Shown: positions 21,229-31,822, counted from the stretch's first letter. The stretch: DNA of 64,000 nt from Alentia gelatinosa (GCA_950022655.1 OX465589.1:24729626-24793625), one strand, 5' to 3'. The notes: generated by a model from the sequence alone, not told the origin. Program-made: numbers and translations.

Positions 21229-22830
21229 TCACAGGCACAAATGATCATGATATTTCATAAGGCATGCGGCATTATTAAAATCCCTCAAGGACACTTGGGC
21301 CGTACTGAGTGCGTCGGCGACCGTGTTGAGGACCCCGGGGACATGCGTGTAGACCAGGTTGACTTGCAGCTTGGCCTGGACCATCCAGGCCTGTCGGGCA
21401 CACTCGGCGACGATGCGGTTGTGTGCCCGCCCTGATGTGAGTGCCTGGACGGTCCCCATGTTGTCACAGAAGACCTCGGTCCTGGTCCCACGATCACGGT
21501 CCCCGAGGAACGTGTGGAGAGCATAAATGGTGTTCAGGGCCTCTAGTTCGGAGATGCAGTCCACGGGGTCGTTGATGGGACAGACCTGACACACGTAGGC
21601 CCCACGGCCGTCGGTTCCCCCTACGCCCGAGAGGCAGGCGTCGACCGTGATGCACTTTGTCGCCGGCCCTCGAGGGATGAGGGCATGTCCATTCCACCCG
21701 GCGGCAAACCTGAGGAACCACTGGAGGTCCTGTCGCATGTCCACGGGGTCGTTGATGGGACAGACCTGACACGCGTAGGCCCCACGGCCGTCGGTTCCCC
21801 CTACGCCCGAGAGGCAGGCGTCGACCGTGATGCACTTTGTCGCCGGCCCTCGAGGGATGAGGGCATGTCCATTCCACCCGGCGGCAAACCTGAGGAACCA
21901 CTGGAGGTCCTGTCGCATGTCCGAGCTTACGTTGATGTAGAACCCGTTCATCGACCGTAGGGCCTCCAGTAGTTTGCTGACGAACGGCCTCGCCGGGCGG
22001 ATACACTTGGCGACGTGCAGGATTTTCCCGAGGACGGATTGAAGCTGTCGCTTCGTGAGCGACTGCTTCTTGGCGACCGCCCCCACATGTTCCCGCACGT
22101 CCTCCAGCTTGTCCTGAGGGATAGAAAGGGACATCTGCATGTGGTACGAGGACGCGCGGGCACTGAACGGCATGGCCGTATCACAATAGTACCCGCCGTC
22201 CCACATGAAGCACAGCAGAGGCCAGTCGAGGGGGTCGTACCTAAAGTTCTTATAGGCACGCGATATGTCGATGGTCGCCATGTAACTGCCTGACCCCGAG
22301 GCCACGAGCTGGGCGACGAAACCGTCGACCGTAGGGAGGCTGTGTTCCCTTTCTTCTCCGTAGACTGCATTTTTCATTACATAGGCGTTGACACTACGGT
22401 CCCGGGGGAAGGTCATATCCGTTATGACGCGGCGGGCCTCGGACCCGCGCTTCTCCCTGGACATCAACGGCGAAACGTGGCACCACGGCTCGAACGGCGC
22501 CTCCGGGAACAGCCCCATGAGGTTCGAGAATCCCAGTTCCTTGTGTATAAAATCCCCGACTTGCTTCAGGAATCCGGTCGCGCTGGGATGGTTGGGAACG
22601 TCCCGAGTGTCACTGGCCGGCCCGAGGTAGCCCAGAGGGAACCCGTACCTTATGAATCCCAGGAGTTCGCCCTTGCCCTTGTCCCCCTTGCGTCGGTGAA
22701 GCGGGGCCACTCGGCCCGCCTGTGTCCCATGAAGGCCTCCGGGTCCGTGCGGAGTCCGGGGGCGGGAATTCCGGTCCGGCAAACTTCTTTTAGTTTGTCA
22801 AAATCCGGAGTGTTACTTGTGTCCTCCCTA
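21229..22830 (-). pseudogene. RT-RNase H of copy 2, active-site deletion and internal duplication
   Basis: The open frame 22782-21229 retains RT fingers (EPWCHVSPLMSREKRGS, RVITDMTFP), the first palm motif (MATIDISRAYKNF), thumb (SLTKRQLQSVLGKIL) and RNase H (VDACLSGVGG, ELEAL, FCDN, ADALSTA). At 22134/22135 the frame jumps from SYHMQ to MSLSIP. Compared with copy 1, 75 residues including YLDD are missing in frame, so RT cannot be catalytic. A 180-bp tandem duplication (21561-21920) repeats the start of RNase H. Upstream of about 22680 a frameshift breaks the N-terminal region (a fragment with EAFMGHRRAEWPRF). Confidence 0.88.
21561..21920 (-). repeat. 180-bp in-frame tandem duplication in RNase H of copy 2
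   Basis: Units 21561-21740 and 21741-21920 differ at one base visible to me (ACACGTAGG versus ACGCGTAGG). Each encodes 60 residues from MRQDLQWF to NDPVD and includes the first catalytic Asp (VDACLSGVGG). Copy 1 has a single unit. The near identity indicates a recent event. Confidence 0.92.
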
Positions 22831-23205
22831 GCGCGGTAACACTAACACTCGGACACGAGGAGCGACCCGGTAGGTGCCCCGTGTCACTGTCATCCACGTG
22901 TCTGGCCCCAACCCCTCCTTTGTTGTTGTTTTGGGTTGGCACACGACCACGTGGCCGGCCGGCCTCCGTGTTGTGGTCACGTGCACCCCCTGTCTTGCCC
23001 CCCCTGCACGCAGGGGGGTGGGGGTCCGCAGGGGTCGCCGGGACGTCTCCTTTTACGACCTCCGCCCACGTCCGGTCACCGGAAATCCTGATGGTGGCGG
23101 GAGAGATCACAGGGCCCGCTGGTGTTATGTCACGTTGATAGCACCCGGTGACCCCGGGCCTGGGGTGGGGTGCACATGTTGTGACAGCTTGCGGGTGCGC
23201 ACCGC
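22831..23205. other. Spacer between gag and RT remnants of copy 2
   Basis: GC-rich, with a small C/G-run hairpin (CCCCCCTGCACGCAGGGGGG, about 22997-23018). It corresponds to the poorly conserved N-terminal region of the RT frame in copy 1. Several frames are open but none matches. Confidence 0.4.
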
Positions 23206-24271
23206 TCACTCGCGGGGCGCACCGTAACCGTTTTTTGCCCCGTGTCCTTGTTGTGGGAGCATATCCGCCCTCGGGTCGACCGCCCGGGGCGTGTGTCCGG
23301 CCTGGGGTGCGTGTCCGGCCTGGGGTGCTCGCCGGGGTGCCGGTGTGGGCGCAGCCTGCCCGTTGTCATACCCCATCGTGTAGCCAAGTTTCTGGTTACA
23401 CGCGTGTAATGAATGTCCGCACTGCCTCCCCACGGAGTCGCAGTACGAACACACGTGCAACCATCTCACGGGTCCGTCGTCGTGGCCGTTCCTATGGCGG
23501 CACCCCTTCTCAGAATTGAATTGCCTGCACGGCAACTCCCGTCCTCGGGCCTTTCCCGCGTCTGTGCCGCTAGTGAGCGTCCCGGTCGTCATTGCGAGTC
23601 GGACTCGCTCCTCCTGGATACGGGAGTAATCACACCAAGACAACCTCCCGGTCTCGACTTGATCAAACACGTAGTTCGACCACCTCCTCACTCCGGCCCA
23701 CGGCCGGGTCTGGGCGTCGATCGACACTTGATGCAAATGTTTAAACATGGCCTCATGGTCCACGGGGTCCACTGCACGGTCGTCCGCGAGCAGGCCGATG
23801 AAGGCACTCAGTATGTGTATGGCTTGCTAACATGTATGGCTTGCTAATCAGACGAGTAACGTGAATATCAGATTGAAGCTTACCAGCCGTTCTGTCATGT
23901 CGGATGGCCTCATGGTCGAGCTCACGTTGAATGTATGGGTCTCCGGCGTAGCGGTCCCGAAGCTGGCGGGGTGGAGGCATGGCGCGGCCGGCTTGTTCCT
24001 CGGCCCAGTCCCGAGTCCGTACTTCAGCGACCGACCGAACCGTAGGGAGGGAAGCCCGTTCCGGTGACCGTTGTGTCTGCATCTGGATTAGGGCATCTAA
24101 CTTCTTGCTCATGTCCGACAGTCCTGTCTCTACGGCCAAGAGGCGGGCCGACCGGTGGCTACCGGCCTGAGACGCGGACTCCACGTGGTCGCTCTCCCTC
24201 ACGGTTGACTCGGAGGCCTGGTCCGTGGTCGTGGAGGCGCTCGCTTGCACATGTGTCGTTGGTGGTGCCAT
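23206..24271 (-). pseudogene. Gag-like ORF1 of copy 2, broken
   Basis: The start region (MAPPTTHVQAS) is at 24271, and residues such as TRDWAEEQAGR and IRHDRTAGK align with copy 1. Near 23870-23800 the frame is disrupted: a stretch present in copy 1 (about 25 residues after KPYM) is missing, and a short tandem repeat of TGTATGGCTTGCTAA appears. The second frame (23772-23206) has DHEAMFKHL and the Cys/His module CRQFNSEKGCRHRNGHDDG, CSYCDS, CGHSLHAC. The zinc module is well kept while the middle is damaged. Confidence 0.82.
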
Positions 24272-24385
24272 CCTATCTGTCCTCTCTTTTCACTAAACTT
24301 TGCCCGTATTTAGACACTGTCTCTGCACGGTCAGATACTCGGGGAGTTTCTAAAGACGGCGTGGAGAGAAGGCCAAAAATGGGAG

Positions 24386-24565
24386 AAAGAAAAAGTACGT
24401 GTGTACGTAGTGAAGTACAGGAACAGAATGAGGAGGAGGTCAGAGCGGCGGTTGGCCACGTGACCGCGGGGTTCACGTAACCGACACCAGGGGGGAGTGC
24501 GCAGGGTGCGTGGGGTGTGTGTCAGGGGGAGCAATGACCACCCCTGACCAACGGCCATGGGTCAC
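24386..24565 (-). repeat. A1 split direct repeat, 5' end of copy 2
   Basis: 180-bp match to 19771-19950. The outer end reads GGCCATGGGTCAC, then flanking CTATATCGGGTATG. Confidence 0.92.
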
Positions 24566-24600
24566 CTATATCGGGTATGAGACCCGGGATCGAGCCTTGG
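24566..24600 (-). repeat. tRNA-like T-arm fragment at the insertion site of copy 2
   Basis: On the minus strand it reads GGCTCGATCCCGGGTCTCAT, resembling a tRNA T-arm with a B box. No A-box half is present because copy 2 begins right there. It may be a SINE or tRNA-like remnant into which copy 2 inserted. Confidence 0.3.
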
Positions 24601-24810
24601 CTCTCCCGGAGAAGCTTTTTAGTAGTCACGCTTTGTTGGATACACCATTGTTCACTTTTACTTGTATGTAATTGTCTTGGTGTGCGTTGGAACCCAGTCA
24701 TCTGGGGCCCGTTTAACAATCTAGGATTGTGAATGAAGACCCTTTTCTGTACCTCATTCAAGGCTGAGCATTTAATAATATTTAAGTCTGTAGGCTAAGA
24801 CTAAAGAAGT

Positions 24811-25085
24811 TTTGGTCAAGGTTGTCGTTCTCCACGAGTTTGATGCGGAGTGATATGAACGAGGTGACAGCCGAGTGAATATCACATAGCATTCAGATGA
24901 GTTGGAGAACGACTTCTTTGACCAAAACGAATTGCTTTCTGTATTTATCTCACCCCTGTTCACACCTAAAGAATGGACAACACACAGGATATAAATCATG
25001 GAGAACGGACTAACATACTTGTACGGGCATGGAGAACTGGTTCCCAATGTTAAGACTATAGACATTTATTCTAGGGGTGAGATAA
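24811..25085. repeat. Double-hairpin foldback element, copy 1
   Basis: The first hairpin, 24811-24923, has arms starting TTTGGTCAAG and ending CTTTGACCAAA, with inner CGTTCTCCA/TGGAGAACG and apex region GGTGACAGCCGAGTGAATAT. The second part runs from TTATCTCACCCC at 24950 to GGGGTGAGATAA at 25085 and contains CCCAATGTTAAGACTATAG. Same modular layout as 26524, 42313, 45193 and 58895. Confidence 0.65.
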
Positions 25086-25119
25086 AGTATAAGCCGTCCA
25101 AAAGGTCGTCCATAAGTGT

Positions 25120-25690
25120 TGAATAAATTTGGCCGACATCGTCCCTGGGTCTCTATGGCATACAGAAAAGGCTATCAAAGTACGATCCTTGATTATTGTT
25201 GTAGATTGTTGGAAAGATGAGAGGTTAGTTGAATATTTCTCTTGGGCAATTACCGAGGCATTTAGTCTGGAGGTGAGAAAATATGCAAGTTCAGTGATGA
25301 TGGACCTCGGATGGCTCTGGGGAGACCGTGAGCCTCTGGGCGGTGTGTTCTAGACCAGAGAGCGGGCCGTCTGAGGGTCCGGGCAGGTGGCCGGGCCCGG
25401 GTGTATAGGGCCCAGGCCCAGGTATTTTTTTCCAACCACCGAGCTCAATCACGACTCCAACAGAACGAAAAAATTACGCCAACCAGGCCCTGGGTGGGCC
25501 AGCCGGAGGTGGGGAGTCCCGGAGAGGAGGGGTGCCCGCGGATCAATGAGCAGGTGGCCTGGCAGCAGGGAGGAGGAGCTGGAGTTGAGCCGTCACATCG
25601 ACTGCCATGGAGGGGGGCCGATGTGAATGTGAGGGTCAGATGGGTTGACGGCAGCTGAAAGGAGTCCGAGGGTTGGCAAGGCAAGATAGC
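25120..25690 (+). repeat. Dispersed repeat related to 35155-35660
   Basis: Shared landmarks in the same order: GGGCAATTACCGAGG/GGGGCAATTGTCGAGG, a GGCCCAGGCCCAGG stretch, GGGGTGCCCGCGGA/GGGGTGCCCGAGGA, and GGTCAGATGGGTTGACG/GGTCAGACGGGTTGACG. GC-rich and open in several frames by composition. I recognise no protein. Confidence 0.55.
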
Positions 25691-26523
25691 CAGCCCCCAA
25701 TAGGGCCGATGTGTAGTCAGGTGGAGAGAATCTACCCGGCGTTGAGGTGACCGCAACCTGGGCGGCGACGATGAACGTCACATGCGGTGACATGTGGAGG
25801 GTAGGTGTGATAAGACGTGCATATAGACAATAATCGATGGTTTTGTGGACAGGCGGTCTTAAACCACGAGTGGCTGACGCGTAGTAGTACACGAGCGCTA
25901 GTGAGGGTAGTACGACGTCAACATCTGTTCCGGCTGATGGTTCAACAGTCTCTGAACACCCCTCAGTACTCTGAGGGCGAGATGAGACGAGGAAGCCGAG
26001 ACATCGCCACCGATGGTCCGGACACTGCACAAAAACCACCATTTTATTCATATATACGCCATCGCGGAAGTGCATGTATTGGCTGAATATTGACTTGTTT
26101 TCATATATATGTATATATATATATACGCCCAGGCCTTATATACGGACACGTCTTGGCTGTATTTCACACCCGGCGTATATATGAGAGGAAATATCCTCTC
26201 CCCCCACTGCCTCCCGCCCGTTTGTGTTGGTAGAAGTACAGGTGTCCTCAGTAGGAAGCCATCCCCCTGCCCCCTCCCCCACCTCCCCCTGCCCGCTCTC
26301 AGTGAAGCCCTCTTCACTGGATGCTTATATATGCCTACAGATGAGGTGTATACACATGGGGAATAGGACGACCTTGTATACGCAAAATACCTACTTATAT
26401 ATGCCGGACGCATCCATATGTAAAATAATGATGTTCGTGCAGTGGGAGGAAGGTCTTCGTTCCCGAGAGGTAATTCCTAAGTTATGCGGAATATTTCATC
26501 GTATTATCGTAAAACTGGATGAG
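25691..26523. other. No gene seen; TA-rich tracts and a short dispersed repeat
   Basis: 26310-26430 (GGATGCTTATATATGCCTAC ... GCCGGACGCATCCATATGTA) resembles 14265-14380. TA-rich simple sequence occurs at 26102-26125. No convincing coding motif. Confidence 0.35.
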
Positions 26524-26809
26524 GTTTAATCTTGTCCACTGTATTCCACGACTGGAGTTTGGCAAAGTGACTTCATGAGGCGAAGCCGAGTGAAGTCCGG
26601 AGCCAAAACTTCAGGAGTGGAATGCGATGGCCAAGATTAAAACGAATCAGGTTTTGATTTTATCCTACCCTATCTCCTCTATTTTGGAATATTACGTGAT
26701 AACAATGCTGTATGCCACTAGTGGCATATAAAACTCCGTATGCCAGTCAGCGTGGCATACGGAAACCCAATGTTAAGCCTATGGGATTTTATATTAGGGG
26801 TAGGATAAT
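26524..26809. repeat. Double-hairpin foldback element, copy 2
   Basis: The first hairpin, 26524-26642, starts AATCTTGTCCACTGTATTCC and ends GGAATGCGATGGCCAAGATT, with apex CTTCATGAGGCGAAGCCGAG. The second part, 26658-26809, is bounded by TATCCTACCC and GGGGTAGGATA, contains CCCAATGTTAAGCCTATGG, and has extra inner palindromes such as TATGCCACTAGTGGCATA. Confidence 0.65.
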
Positions 26810-26884
26810 AGCCAATAGCTGCGTGAAGAGAGATATATGTGTCGGAGATGGGTCCATGTGATCAAAATTTTGCAAGACCATAAA

Positions 26885-26985
26885 TTTCATATATATATGC
26901 CTCAGCCTGGCGCTTCAAGTGTTCCGTAGTGCCCACGGACAAGGCTGCTTTCCATGTCACCTCCAGCTGCTGCGCTAGAGATGGG
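26885..26985 (-). pseudogene. YR N-terminal fragment of copy 4
   Basis: The minus frame gives LAQQLEVTWKAALSVGTTEH then LKRQAEA, matching copy 3 LEDSLAAALAPGTTEN, VRRQATA. Only the start of the recombinase is left; no catalytic residue is present. Confidence 0.5.
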
Positions 26986-27084
26986 TTGGTCAACACGTTC
27001 TGTAAGAGATAAGAGATCTGTCAGGTGCCTATATTGGTGACAGGACATAACATAGGTTAGCTGGTTTACAGGGCTTTAGTGCTG

Positions 27085-27375
27085 AAAAATGTCAATTGTT
27101 TACTGTATGCTGAAGATGTGGTCATATTTTCTTCCAATAGTAACGTTAAAATAGTACAAGAACAACTACAAATTGCGCTAGACGAGTTTAGTGAGTGGTG
27201 TAGGACAATGTCCTTACGATAAATGTGAAAAAGATTAGATCAGGTTAGCTCTTATCAATACCTTGGAATACATATTGACACCGGTAAGCATCATAAAGAT
27301 TGTAGAATTCTCAAGACAAAAACGAGTAAAATGGCTCTTAAAAGGCAGGTCCGATCCCTACCATACATTTCATAG
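27085..27375 (+). pseudogene. LINE reverse transcriptase fragment
   Basis: The plus frame reads LLYAEDVVIFSSNSNVK, the YADD active-site motif with D to E, then EFSEWCRTMSL. After two stops it continues with QVSSYQYLGIHIDTGKHHKD, a motif that normally follows at this spacing in non-LTR RTs. The region between appears shortened. It is inserted within, and antisense to, copy 4. Confidence 0.7.
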
Positions 27376-27697
27376 GTAACTGCCACTTGAACGTGATAAA
27401 CCTAGTCTTATTACATCTATTTACGGTGTGTATCCTAACAAACTAAATTTTATTATTTGAGTGCTAGCAGTGACTCAGGCCAAATCCCTATTGTTCATGG
27501 GTTTCTTACACTTAGACTGTGTTAACAAAGCTTTATTCTTATTACTACCCAGTCATTTACTGTACTCTTCACCTTCTTCATCATTGGTATTATTCATCAT
27601 GTAATAAATACTATGTTGATTTGAAAACAATTTATTACACGAAGCCATTTGATTATTTCGGCCGCTGTAGTTGAATTACGACCAATAAATAATTTTA

Positions 27698-28075
27698 TTA
27701 AAAGTGCAGCTTATTTTCGAGATCAATTGCTACTTTAGCTCTATCATTATCTGCACATGCTCTCGACAAGGCATCAGCTAAAATTAGCTGTTTGCCTGTT
27801 TTATGTACAACTTGAACAACAACGTTACTTAGAGCCCCAACAGGGCAGCCTCTCGGGAACATCCTGCAACGACCATGTCCTTCGATCGTCAGCTGTTCAG
27901 AACATGTGACGCTTGCCATGTTTTCAATTGAACTTTATCATATGAAATGGAAAACTTGACTTGACCATTGATGTACGAGGGCCCGGGTGGAAGACCGGCA
28001 TTGTTGCCGAACTCAGTGTTTATGTATAATACATTCCCTAAATAAAAATTAACAACCCCCCCCCCCCCACCAAAA

Positions 28076-28159
<84 letters not shown>

Positions 28160-28482
28160 ATGATGTGCCCACGACATTGTCCGGGCAAGACTGACTTAGC
28201 CGCCAGCAGGTAATTTATCGCCTCGATTTGGCTTATGTGTTAAGTCTTTCCATATTCTGCCAGCAGAACCAACCTGTAGTACAGTCTGGATTGCTGGCAA
28301 AAAGCACCCAAGCCTTTGGGGAAAGCACCACATTCGAGCTCAATGACTGGTCGGCTACTGACGATAACATTCTTCCCGTTCGACTGTTCGGTAAACCATC
28401 TCAGATCGCTCTTAGCCTCCCCATCGGGCGGGATTGACTCAGCTTGGTGTGCCCTGTTCAGGAGGTCCAGGAGGCGCGACAT
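27698..28482 (-). pseudogene. RNase H remnant of copy 4
   Basis: Frame 28482-28240 has IELECGAFPKGLGAFCQQS (first acidic position; the Asp reads Gly here). Frame 27919-27698 has QLILADALSRACADNDRA (last Asp). The two halves are separated by about 320 bp that includes the C-run at 28056-28068 and the TA array, so a microsatellite-bearing insertion split it. Confidence 0.65.
28079..28155. repeat. (TA)n microsatellite
   Basis: Uninterrupted TA dinucleotides, about 77 bp, preceded by a C-run (28056-28068) and CACCAAAAAATAA. Confidence 0.95.
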
Positions 28483-28549
28483 GAATCAAGTGGGGGATGC
28501 ATTGTGAGATGTGGTACCGGTTTAACTTCCCAAAGATCGACTGGATTTG

Positions 28550-29740
28550 TTGCTATGTGACAAAACTCCTCTCATCCCACGCCCTGCACTCGTCGAGTAC
28601 TGCCTGCAGCTTCTCCGGTTAATCATTATGGTCATGTTTATTGTGTCGAACGTGAAACCCAACCAATCCAGAAACACGGATTTCTCCGCCGCCAGTTCTG
28701 CGCCCAGCTCGTCGCATATAGCCTCAAAGCCGCTGAACGCCCGGGCGGCGTTGGAGAAATCGCCACAAAGTTATCCATGTATGCCAGAGTCTGCATATTG
28801 TACCGTTGCATCATGATCTAGCAGAGGGCGTTGGAGGCCCTATGCAGGGCTCCACCGGAAAACCTACACCCAAATGACGGGCATAAGTCGATGTAGGTCT
28901 TTTTTTCCTTTTTTTTTTATTCGCACACAATTCACCGTGAAGGTGGTCTTACATTATGGCAGGCAGTTTCCATTACACAATATGTCTCGACAGCGTGCAT
29001 AGTTGAGAAGAGGAATAACAGTAAGAGGTCTTCCCCTCATGCCGCAGGCCGAGGAGTAGATACTCAAGGGGGTCTATGCGAAGCTGACGGTACGCCCTTC
29101 AATGTCAGCTTACCGCATCAATGCTCCCTGGTGTGTGCGCATCACAAGGACCGCAGGTCCGCTATGGTCGGGAGTGAGTAAGATCGCTCGACACCTTGTA
29201 TAAAGTTCCAATTCTGTCATTGACGCTCTCCACTCACGGGTAGCTCAAATCCATTATCACCCGAAGCTGTTCTCCCTCCCCAGGCTTTGGTCTTGTCAGC
29301 AGAGGGCTGATTTGGGTCCACAGCTTAAAGGGGGTTCATCATTACTCCGAAGGCTGTATCCTTTTCAATAAAATGTATCACCACCCGTGGGTAGGCCTTT
29401 GCTGATGCGTGATTTTCCATGATAGGCGTGGGGGCTTCTATCGCCGAGCAGGACGAGGGCCAGCCAAACTAAAAATAAATCACGTATGATCCTGTCATAT
29501 TAGCCATGTAAAGCTCGTTCCCAAGGATCATGTTTCATCTGGGATGGTGTACACAGACAAGCTTTCAAGTAATTCAGTAACCTGGTCTGGCACGCCGCAC
29601 TGTAAATGTTCATATGCACATTGACATACATCAATGGCATGCAGCGACGGATGGAGCCGGAGTCCGAGGGCTATTTTCATATACTTCTTCGGAGTCGTGC
29701 ATCACTCCCTTAACCTAGGGGGTCTGACACGCCCGCATCG
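28550..29740 (-). pseudogene. Reverse transcriptase remnant of copy 4
   Basis: Pieces in several frames match copy 3: ARAFSGFEAICDELGAELAA then EKSVFLDWLGF after the palm. The active-site region reads AYMDNFVAIS (YxDD to YMDN). Upstream pieces near 29330-29215 include LWTQISPLLTRPKPGEG and VIMDLSYP. At 29690-29540 a leader with KKYMKIAL and CGVPDQVTELLESL parallels copy 3. Multiple stops and shifts. Confidence 0.6.
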
Positions 29741-30018
29741 GTCACCTCATCGAGCTTATGCCTTTTCTTCATGGGTGTGCCTGTACTTCTGAAAGGCACC
29801 TCCACGACAGACCCTGGCATGCACTCCTCCAGGGTATCCTCCACTGCCTTGTCACCACCCCACCCGTGTTGGGTCGGGGCTCGGCAAATTTCAGATAGCT
29901 CCATGTCCATGACGTGCGAGACCGAGTCAGGGTATCTGATGCTTATAGACTCAGTGCTCCTAGCTCCAGTGTCCACTCCAAGAGGGGTGGCAGGGTGCAC
30001 ATCGGCCATGGCCTGCAT
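29710..30018 (-). pseudogene. ORF1-like or RT-leader frame of copy 4
   Basis: 102-codon frame immediately upstream of the RT leader of copy 4, ending just before it. It contains KKRHKLDEVTDAGV and is acidic. I recognise no domain. Position suggests the N-terminal, fast-evolving part of an element ORF. Confidence 0.4.
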
Positions 30019-30096
30019 CCACCAGCACTCCTGTTGTTGTGATTTTGACTTAATTCCCGAAATGCCCTCGACCTGTGCATGTACTAAGTGGAACCA

Positions 30097-30819
30097 GGGG
30101 CCTGTTTTTCAGTCGTGACCATATGTGATAGTGACCAATTAGCGACCGTTTCGAGAGCATTGGGTTCCAGAGACAAATGGTCATGATAATAGCGACCATT
30201 ATGAGGGGTAAAAGGTCTTGGTCAATGTTTTCTGTTCCAGAGTTGTGACAATTTGGTGGCCATTTTGCCCAAATTGTCTCCAAAACAGTGACAGGGTCAG
30301 ACATGTCATACATGAATGACATTCATACTAAAACTTGTCAAAATTAAAAGATTTTTGCTCTGGAGGATTCTATGTGGATGTCATACCGTTATCCCAAATT
30401 ACATAATTTTCCAATGATCATTTTATTAATAAGAATTGTTTCACCAAAGCTAGTGACAACTGGTGACACTGCACTGCTTGACAGTCTTGTTTATAGCCTA
30501 CTGCAGTACTCAACCCAAAGTTGGTGAGATCGCCACATTCTTCTAAATGGAATATTTTATTTCATGCACTTCCACCATATCAAATGAAACAATATTTACG
30601 GCAGTGAATTATCCATATCTTTTATATCTAATTCCCAAATTTCATAATTTTCTGTCAAGCAATATACATGTGTGATAACACCAACAGTGATCAGAACAGC
30701 CCAACAGTGACCGGGTCTGAGGAACACTCTGTGGTCATGATCACTCTTTTGGTCTCCCAAACAGTCACTCTTTTTCTATCACAACTAATAAAGACATCGC
30801 TGTCTGAAAAACAAGACCC
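30097..30819. repeat. MITE with GGGGCCTGTTTTTCAGTCGTG tips (group 2), copy 1
   Basis: Left tip GGGGCCTGTTTTTCAGTCGT at 30097; right tip, inverted and eroded, GTCTGAAAAACAAGACCC. The interior is rich in spaced GTGACC/GGTCAC words. An AT-rich core (AATATTTACG...TTCATAATTTTCTGTC) is shared with 39048-39804 and 47501-47976. No ORF. Confidence 0.75.
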
Positions 30820-31219
30820 AGATGTCAACAGGTTGGAGGCGGGTGCCATCACAGGACCTGATTTCAATCAGGCTATTACACTTAAGGTCCTGAAGCACAA
30901 TATTTGATTTCATTATTGAACACATCTCTTGAACTTTACCACTTTTTAGTGTACCGCTAGTTGCTTGACAGCAAAAACCTTTATAAGGCGAATTTGGATT
31001 CATATATATGGCAGAGCAGTGTTCAGATAACAGCTCGAGCGGCGTCTGTGCAGGGTAGGAAGCCTTGTTGACAATGCGCATATTACGCATGTGCTGCTTG
31101 TTTACCACGCACATAAGGTTTTGCTCTTTGATGTTTACGAATGTGTATCATGTCACTGATCCAAACTGATGTGGTTTGGTGGGACCAATAAAAGACAGGT
31201 ATCGCAGCCGGTGATATAA

Positions 31220-31822
31220 CTGGGTGATAGCGTATTGGGGATGGTTGACTGTTTTTGTTATCTAGGTGTTTTGATTGACAACCGATTAAAATTTACACCC
31301 TTCTTCGAAAAACTGAAGAGGGATTTTCAACAGAAACTTTTTAAACTCCGTAAGTTGCGCTTCTTCATTGATGTTCCTTCATCCATAGCGATTGTAAAAA
31401 CTATGATGCTGACGAAACTGGAATACTGTAGTTTTGTATGCGTCTCTTTGAATGAAGGCCAAAAGCGGAAGTTGCAGGTATTACTGAATAACGCCCTCCG
31501 TACGTGCTTCCGTTGTAAACGTGATGAGCACATGAGCATTGTGGATATGCTCCGAAGGGCGAATTTGGTGACTCTAGATGATAGACGAAACAGTCAATTG
31601 CTTTCCTTTATGCACTGGTGGTCTAAGGATCCTGAGAACCTGGTGGTTGAAAACATCAGGCGGACTAGAAGTTCGACTAAAGTTAAGCTTAAGATAAAGC
31701 GTCCTAGGACAGAGTTGTTCAGACGCTCACCACTGTATGTGGGTAGTTTACTATGGGATACTCTACCTATGAATGTTCAATGTATTGAAAATAGAAATAG
31801 TTTCAAACTGAAAGTTAAATAG
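31220..31822 (+). pseudogene. C-terminal RT region of a LINE
   Basis: About 200 codons without an internal stop. Motifs: CFCYLGVLIDNRLKF, LFKLRKLRFF, AIVKTMMLTKLEYCSFVC, KLQVLLNNALRTCF, then RRNSQLLSFMHW and LWDTLPMNVQ. This is the thumb and C-terminal segment of a jockey/CR1-like non-LTR RT. The YADD catalytic part is missing, so it is non-functional. The intact frame suggests a fairly recent insertion. The precise clade is not decided. Confidence 0.75.

Larger units (their letters stand above)
19440..24565 (-). mobile_element. Ngaro-like YR retrotransposon, copy 2, complete structure but coding-defective
   Basis: On the minus strand: A1 (24386-24565), gag remnant, RT-RNase H remnant, YR remnant, B1 (19951-20238), A2 (19771-19950) and B2 (19440-19727). 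This A1-B1-A2-B2 order is diagnostic of split direct repeats. B1 and B2 differ at 2 of 288 positions; A1 and A2 differ at about 6 of 180. The proteins are homologous to copy 1, but the repeats are different except for a shared terminal motif, so the two are related but distinct families. No target-site duplication is seen, as expected for YR insertion. All three coding regions carry lesions. Confidence 0.92.
26880..30018 (-). mobile_element. Degenerate YR retrotransposon, copy 4 (same family as copy 3)
   Basis: Minus-strand order: ORF1-like, RT, RNase H, then the start of YR, heavily interrupted. The proteins align with copy 3 and not with copies 1 and 2. A LINE fragment (27085-27375) and a TA microsatellite (28079-28155) sit inside. 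The YR part is cut off near 26880 by TA-rich sequence. No terminal repeats recognised. Confidence 0.65.

Noticed and set aside
19440..24565. LTR retrotransposon
   Set aside because: The repeats are split (A1 / B1-A2-B2) rather than two terminal copies, and a tyrosine recombinase replaces a DDE integrase.
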